A DNA stretch of 34,971 nucleotides, taken from positions 1 to 34,971 of the forward strand of contig NZ_JAELTT010000048.1 in NCBI RefSeq assembly GCF_016428975.1. Reading direction: 5' to 3'. Each line of letters opens with the position of its first letter. Position 1 is the first letter of the stretch. Origin of the DNA: Dyella sp. ASV21 (GTDB lineage Bacteria; Pseudomonadota; Gammaproteobacteria; Xanthomonadales; Rhodanobacteraceae). The position numbers and the translations under genes were made by a program. Below the pieces are notes generated by a model. That model was not told the origin of the DNA. It made no database searches and saw only the letters and a list, made by a program, of their open reading frames with translations. Shown piece by piece: positions 30,613 to 34,971 of this stretch.

Positions 30613-31622
30613 CGCCCGAACATGGCCTGCATGGCGAGCGTCGTCGGGCGCTCAATCACGCCACGCTCCGTCACGATGGCATCGATTAGGTCCGCGGGCG
30701 TCACGTCGAACACCGGGTTCCAGGCGTCAGCGCCCTCCACCACCGTACGGCGCCCCGCGACAGCCAGTAGTTCGGCGGAGTCACGCAGCTCGATCTCGAT
30801 GTCTCCGCCGGAAGCCGTCGCCATATCCACCGTGGAGGAAGGCGCCACCACCATGAACTTTACGCCGTGGTGGCGCGCGGCAATGGCCAGCTGATAGGTA
30901 CCGATCTTGTTCGCGGTATCGCCATTGGCGGCAATACGGTCGGCGCCCACGATGACCCACTGCACCGCACCCGACCGCATCAGGTGCGAGGCGGCGGAAT
31001 CGGCGATGAGTTTGGCGGGAATGCCGTCGCGCACCAATTCCCACATGGTAAGGCGCGCGCCTTGTTGCCACGGCCGCGTCTCGCCTGCGAAAACCTGCTC
31101 GATGCGACCGCTGGCCACGCCCGCGCGAATCACGCCGAGCGCCGTGCCAAAACCTGCGGTCGCCAGCGAACCCGTATTGCAATGGGTCAGCACGCCCGAA
31201 TGAGGAGCGATCAACGACGCGCCCAATTCGCCCATATGGCGATTGGCCGCGAGATCTTCATCCTGGATGCGCTGGGCTTCGCGCTCCAGCGCGGTGGCAT
31301 CCGCTCCCGCCACGATGCGCGCCTTCATGCGATCCAACGCCCACATCAGGTTCACTGCGGTAGGCCGGGCAGCCCGCAGCATGGTCAGCGCAGGGTCCAG
31401 CGGCTCGCCCTGGCGTGCGGCCAACGCCACACCCCACGCAGCGGCAATGCCGATGGCTGGCGCGCCGCGCACGGCGAGGTCCTTGATGGCCTGAGTTACC
31501 TGGGCCGCGTTGGCGCAATCGATCCAGCGCTCCTCCTGCGGCAGCAGGCGCTGATCGAGCAAACGCAGGTGATCGCCTAGCCACTGCACGGCGCGAATGC
31601 GGTCGTAACGGTCGTAATCCAT
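30609..31622 (-). CDS. mtnA: Methylthioribose-1-phosphate isomerase
   Basis: A 337-residue isomerase of the methionine salvage pathway that converts methylthioribose-1-phosphate to methylthioribulose-1-phosphate. The family motifs are '[18 protein letters not shown]', the catalytic cysteine C148 in '[19 protein letters not shown]', and the catalytic aspartate D228 in '[20 protein letters not shown]'. I start at ATG 31622, which matches usual family N-termini; an in-frame GTG at 31664 would add 14 residues, and neither has a strong ribosome site. It is followed by gtrA with a 4-base overlap and preceded by the small pspC gene. No other salvage genes are in the window. Confidence 0.93.
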   Translation of the reverse strand: MDYDRYDRIRAVQWLGDHLRLLDQRLLPQEERWIDCANAAQVTQAIKDLAVRGAPAIGIAAAWGVALAARQGEPLDPALTMLRAARPTAVNLMWALDRMKARIVAGADATALEREAQRIQDEDLAANRHMGELGASLIAPHSGVLTHCNTGSLATAGFGTALGVIRAGVASGRIEQVFAGETRPWQQGARLTMWELVRDGIPAKLIADSAASHLMRSGAVQWVIVGADRIAANGDTANKIGTYQLAIAARHHGVKFMVVAPSSTVDMATASGGDIEIELRDSAELLAVAGRRTVVEGADAWNPVFDVTPADLIDAIVTERGVIERPTTLAMQAMFGR

Positions 31623-31680
31623 AAACTGTCTTGCCAAACGTTGAATAACAACAGCGCGGCTCACGCCGCGCCACGAAACC

Positions 31681-31866
31681 TCAGGGACCTTCGGGCATGA
31701 CGATCCAGAGGATCAGATAGGCCACGATGCCGGAGCCGCCAAGCAGGGTGAAAACCACCCATAGCAGGCGCACCAAGGTGGGGTCCCAGCCTAGATAGTC
31801 GGCAATGCCGGCGCAGATACCGGCGACCTTTCTGTCGCTGAGCGATCGATGCAGACGCTTTTCCAT
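31681..31866 (-). CDS. PspC domain small membrane protein
   Basis: A 61-residue protein that is essentially one PspC domain: '[20 protein letters not shown]' followed by '[28 protein letters not shown]', split here as a hydrophobic hairpin. PspC domains occur in the phage-shock membrane-stress response, but stand-alone short forms are common and mostly unstudied. The ATG at 31866 has a strong GGGAGGGGAAG site. It lies between phaC and mtnA with short gaps on both sides, so it is probably co-transcribed. No pspA or pspB gene is present. Confidence 0.88.
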   Translation of the reverse strand: MEKRLHRSLSDRKVAGICAGIADYLGWDPTLVRLLWVVFTLLGGSGIVAYLILWIVMPEGP

Positions 31867-31892
31867 GACGCTTCCCCTCCCTCGTAAACAGC

Positions 31893-32960
31893 TCAGTTTC
31901 GCGTACTAAGCCACTGATGGATAGCCGGGGGTACTTCGCGCTGGGCGCGGCCCGACACGTAGATGCCGATATGCCCACCCTTGAAAGCGAGCTGGGTGTA
32001 GTCGGCCGTACCCACATGGCGCTCCAGCACGCGCGAGGCATCGGGCGGTACCAAGTGATCCTGCTCGGCAAAGATGTTGAGTACCGGCTGCGTAATCATG
32101 CCCAGGTCCACCGGTTTTCCACCGATCACCACATCACCCTTGATGAGCTTGTTCTGCTGGTAGAAATCTTTGATGAACTCACGAAACGCCTCGCCCGCCT
32201 GATCGGGCGAATCGAAGATCCAGCGCTCCATGCGCAGGAAATTCGTCAGCTCCTTGGGGTTATCCAGGATGTCGACCAGGCCCACGTACTTCTGCTGATT
32301 GAGCCGCACCGGCTTGAGCGTGAGATACACCCAGTTGAGCAGTTCGGCGGGGATATTGCCCATGGTGTCGACAAACAAATCGACGTCCATATCGCGGGCC
32401 CAGCTCGACAGCATGTTGTCCGGCGTGTGGAAGTCCACCGGCGTCACCATGGTGATCAGGTTCTTCACCTTCTCGCCGTGCGTGGCTGTATAGCAAAGCG
32501 AGAACGTACCTCCCTGGCAAATACCCAGCAGGTTGATCGCGCCGACCTCGGCATGCTTGCGCACGGCATCGACGCAACGATCGAGATAACCGTTGATGTA
32601 GTCGTCCAGCGATAGCCAACGATCGGCGCCATCTGGATAGCCCCAGTCCAGCAGGTACACGTCCTCGCCTTGCTCAAGCAGGTTGCGAACCAGCGAGCGA
32701 TCGGCTTGCAGATCGGTCATCCACACGGTGTTGACCAGCGCGTAGACGATCAGCGTGGGCGTTTTGGCGGAAGGGGTGCCCTGCCCCTTCATGCGCCACA
32801 CCGACAGCTTATCCTCGCGATAGACCAGCTCGCGCGGCGTGTTGGCGTATTCGGGTTCGGGCTGGTGGGCGAGCTGACTCAGTCCCGCGGACAGCTTTCG
32901 CTGGAAAGCGGAGATTTCGCCAAGCAACGATGCCGGATCGAGACGAAACGGAGCGAACAT
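31893..32960 (-). CDS. phaC: Class III poly(R)-hydroxyalkanoate synthase, subunit PhaC
   Basis: A 355-residue alpha/beta hydrolase that polymerises hydroxyacyl-CoA into polyester granules. The lipase-like box is GICQGG with nucleophile C148; the rest of the triad is D301 in 'AEQDHLVPP' and H330 in 'KGGHIGIY'. 'YLLDWGYPDGADRWLSLDDY' is also characteristic. The short length, about 350 residues, distinguishes class III from class I and II enzymes of about 560-600, and a PhaE partner lies nine bases upstream, which confirms the class. No phaA, phaB or depolymerase gene is adjacent. Confidence 0.95.
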   Translation of the reverse strand: MFAPFRLDPASLLGEISAFQRKLSAGLSQLAHQPEPEYANTPRELVYREDKLSVWRMKGQGTPSAKTPTLIVYALVNTVWMTDLQADRSLVRNLLEQGEDVYLLDWGYPDGADRWLSLDDYINGYLDRCVDAVRKHAEVGAINLLGICQGGTFSLCYTATHGEKVKNLITMVTPVDFHTPDNMLSSWARDMDVDLFVDTMGNIPAELLNWVYLTLKPVRLNQQKYVGLVDILDNPKELTNFLRMERWIFDSPDQAGEAFREFIKDFYQQNKLIKGDVVIGGKPVDLGMITQPVLNIFAEQDHLVPPDASRVLERHVGTADYTQLAFKGGHIGIYVSGRAQREVPPAIHQWLSTRN

Positions 32961-32969
32961 GGACGTTCC

Positions 32970-34055
32970 TTACTTACGCGTGCGCGTTGCGCCGCGCACC
33001 ACGGACTTGCGGGCCGCGACCGCCGCAGCGGGTTTGACTCGACGCACGCTGGCCTCTTCCTCTTCAGCCACGCGCTTGTTGCTGCGCGTGGCCGGCTTCT
33101 TGGCGGTGGCCTTGGTGGCGGCACTGGGTGGATCACCGGCCTTGCCGGCCAGCTCTCGCTTGAGCGCAGCCACCTCGGCCCGCAGCGCAGTCACTTCGTC
33201 GGACGCCTGCCCCGCCGCGCCGGCACGCAATTCGCGGCGCAACTCATGCAAGCGCTTGCTGATAGCGGTGACTTCGCTGCGCGTAGGCATGCCCAGCTCG
33301 CGACACACGGCGTCGAGCTGCTGCTGTTGCAGCTGACGCACACGGCCCTGCGCGTTGACCATCTCGCCATAGACATGGCGAAACTCTTCCGACAGCGCGA
33401 TCTGCGCATAGGCGTCTTCGGCACCGTCTACCCACAGGTCGTAGAGGGCCTTGAGCGACTCGACCTGGCGCGCCGAATCGCCGAACTCGTTCAACCTGGC
33501 CTGCAGCTTCTCCAGACCTTCGGTATTGGCACGCTGGATCAACACTTGATACTTGCCGGCCCAATCCAGGTACTCACGCATGGCAGCGGCCAGCGCCTGT
33601 TGCTGCAGTTGACGCTCGCGCGTGTAACCAAACGCAGCGAAATGCTCCAGGTCGATGCCGCCAAGGTTCGGCGAACCGGCCTGCGTGGCCTGCCACCAGG
33701 CTTGCCATTGCTGGGCAAAGCCACGCGCGGCATCACTCTCGATACCGGCAAAGGCCTGTGCGAAGGGCTGCCCGCCCAGGCTGGCGAACAGTTGTTGCAT
33801 GGATTGCTGCCAGTCACCCGGGGCCTGCCCCAAGCCGCTGCCTGCCGCTCCCTGCAACCAATCGCCGTAACTTTTGAGAGCGGCCATGCTGCGCGCAAGG
33901 ACATCCGCGCCCGCCCCGGGGTGTGCGCCCGGCGCCGCAGCGCCCCCCAGCGGATTCGCCGTGGCGGCTTGCTGCAGGTAACGGGTCCAGGCATTCCAGG
34001 ATTGCTGCGCCATCGCCTGGTAATCCTTCAACAAATCACTTGCCGGGTCGGCCAT
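32970..34055 (-). CDS. phaE: Class III poly(R)-hydroxyalkanoate synthase, subunit PhaE
   Basis: A 361-residue accessory subunit that forms the active complex with PhaC. The N-terminus 'LLKDYQAMAQQSWNAW' and the central 'LGGIDLEHFAAFGYTRERQL' region fit the PhaE family. A coiled-coil stretch near residues 230-300 is followed by a low-complexity tail rich in Lys, Arg and Ala ('TKATAKKPATRSNKRVAEEE' type). Such a basic tail resembles phasin or histone-like tails and may bind granules or DNA. I start at ATG 34055 with GAGG eight bases upstream; the open frame reaches 34091. It is the first gene of a phaE-phaC-pspC-mtnA-gtrA run. Confidence 0.92.
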   Translation of the reverse strand: MADPASDLLKDYQAMAQQSWNAWTRYLQQAATANPLGGAAAPGAHPGAGADVLARSMAALKSYGDWLQGAAGSGLGQAPGDWQQSMQQLFASLGGQPFAQAFAGIESDAARGFAQQWQAWWQATQAGSPNLGGIDLEHFAAFGYTRERQLQQQALAAAMREYLDWAGKYQVLIQRANTEGLEKLQARLNEFGDSARQVESLKALYDLWVDGAEDAYAQIALSEEFRHVYGEMVNAQGRVRQLQQQQLDAVCRELGMPTRSEVTAISKRLHELRRELRAGAAGQASDEVTALRAEVAALKRELAGKAGDPPSAATKATAKKPATRSNKRVAEEEEASVRRVKPAAAVAARKSVVRGATRTRK

Positions 34056-34081
34056 GCCCACATCCTCAGTACGCTCCAGCC

Positions 34082-34090
34082 ATCCTAGCA
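34082..34090 (-). promoter_or_regulatory. phaE: Possible extended minus-10 for phaE
   Basis: On the minus strand TGCTAGGAT forms an extended minus-10 element 26 bases before the phaE ATG. No good minus-35 is visible at 17 bases, which is tolerated by extended minus-10 promoters. This is weak evidence. Confidence 0.3.
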
Positions 34091-34155
34091 AAAGCGGGTT
34101 GCAGCAGACGCAAAAAGCCCATTAGTTGCGACATCGATGCATGTTGCGGCGCACG

Positions 34156-34189
34156 AAAAACGAAAGCCCGGCACAGGGCCGGGCTTTCG
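34156..34189 (-). terminator. Terminator after pnp
   Basis: CGAAAGCCCGGC (34161-34172) and GCCGGGCTTTCG (34178-34189) form a perfect 12-base-pair stem with a 5-base loop. On the minus strand it is followed by TTTTT (34160-34156). It lies 22 bases after the pnp stop codon. Confidence 0.92.
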
Positions 34190-34211
34190 CGACTTCTTAC
34201 TGCCGTAAGGC

Positions 34212-34971
34212 TTAGGCGTTGGCGCCTTCGTCCTCGGCCACGGCCTTCATGGACAGGCGGATACGGCCCTGCTTATCCACTTCCAGCACCTTGACCTTGA
34301 CGATGTCGCCTTCCTTCAGCTTGTCCGACACCTTCTCCACACGCTCGCTGGAAATCTGCGAGACGTGCACCAGGCCGTCCTTGCCCGGCATGATGGTGAC
34401 GAATGCGCCGAAGTCCATCAGCTTGGCGACCTTGCCCTCATAGATGCGGCCCGGCTCGACGTCGGACACGATCTGCTCGATGCGTGCCTTGGCAGCGTTG
34501 GCAGCCTCACGGTTCACCGACGCGATGACCACGGTGCCGTCGTCGCTGATGTCGATGGTGGTACCGGTTTCTTCGGTAATCGAGCGGATGGTGGCGCCGC
34601 CCTTGCCGATAACTTCGCGGATCTTGTCCGGATGGATCTTGATGGTGAGCAGGCGCGGGGCGTACTCGCTCATCTCCGAACGGGCGGTGGTGATGACCTT
34701 GGCCATCTCGCCGAGGATATGCAGACGACCCTGCTTGGCCTGGGCCAGCGCGGTACGCATGATTTCTTCGGTGATACCGTCGATCTTGATATCCATCTGC
34801 AGCGCGGAAATGCCGTCGGCACTGCCGGCCACCTTGAAGTCCATGTCGCCCAGGTGATCTTCATCACCCAGGATGTCCGACAGCACGACAAAGTCGTTGC
34901 CTTCCTTCACCAGGCCCATGGCGATACCCGCCACCGGAGCCTTGAGCGGAATGCCCGCGTCCATCATGGCC
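34212..34971 (-). CDS. pnp: Polyribonucleotide nucleotidyltransferase, 3' part
   Basis: The C-terminal 253 residues or so of PNPase, the phosphorolytic 3'-5' exoribonuclease of the RNA degradosome; the start lies beyond the window. The end of the second RNase PH domain is seen in '[10 protein letters not shown]', '[17 protein letters not shown]' and '[13 protein letters not shown]'. A KH domain follows, with '[20 protein letters not shown]', and then an S1 domain with '[20 protein letters not shown]' and 'GLVHVSQIS'. The aspartates of '[11 protein letters not shown]' belong to the catalytic metal site. The reading frame is open to the last base. It ends at a strong terminator before phaE. Confidence 0.96.
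   Translation of the reverse strand, partial: AMMDAGIPLKAPVAGIAMGLVKEGNDFVVLSDILGDEDHLGDMDFKVAGSADGISALQMDIKIDGITEEIMRTALAQAKQGRLHILGEMAKVITTARSEMSEYAPRLLTIKIHPDKIREVIGKGGATIRSITEETGTTIDISDDGTVVIASVNREAANAAKARIEQIVSDVEPGRIYEGKVAKLMDFGAFVTIMPGKDGLVHVSQISSERVEKVSDKLKEGDIVKVKVLEVDKQGRIRLSMKAVAEDEGANA

Overview
The window is GC-rich, densely coding chromosomal DNA from a gammaproteobacterium. A 862-residue GyrA, class III PHA synthase (PhaC plus PhaE), RoxA, an odhA-type sucA-sucB-lpd cluster and mtnA lying upstream of gyrA together point to the Xanthomonadales, most likely Rhodanobacteraceae (Dyella, Luteibacter, Rhodanobacter and relatives). That placement is inference from gene content; no rRNA lies in the window.

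Layout. (1) 1-1450: the end of a gamma-glutamylcyclotransferase-like gene, then a glutathione S-transferase divergent from an HxlR-type regulator. (2) 1456-12297: an assimilatory sulfate-reduction region. cysK and cysG are on the minus strand and cysB on the plus strand. A minus-strand operon cysJ-cysI-cysH-sat/cysC follows, with a TauE/SafE-type exporter diverging from cysJ. Together these cover sulfate activation (ATP sulfurylase fused to APS kinase), PAPS reduction, sulfite reduction with its siroheme cofactor, cysteine synthesis, and the LysR regulator. (3) 12343-14483: roxA overlapping a GNAT acetyltransferase with an extra C-terminal domain. (4) 14743-20439: the 2-oxoglutarate dehydrogenase complex (E1, E2, E3), with a terminator-like hairpin after sucA and three successive hairpins between sucB and lpd. 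(5) 20596-25284: a LOG-family protein, an AcuI/YhdH-type reductase, a PilH-like response regulator, a CbpA-type co-chaperone (minus strand), a Prx5-type peroxiredoxin overlapping a Nudix hydrolase, and a DUF427 protein. (6) 25665-27347: an unrecognised secreted protein with three tandem repeats of about 92 residues. (7) 27476-34971, all minus strand: gyrA, a GtrA-like membrane protein, mtnA, a small PspC protein, phaC, phaE and the 3' part of pnp.

I see no tRNA, rRNA, CRISPR array, insertion sequence, prophage gene or attachment site. Most of the window is core metabolism. The least explained items are the repeat-containing secreted protein and its structured upstream region, a 14-base motif shared by the cysB and cysJ promoter regions, a possible ribosome-site-sequestering leader on cysB, and the hairpin-rich sucB-lpd spacer. 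I found nothing that clearly amounts to a new multi-gene system.
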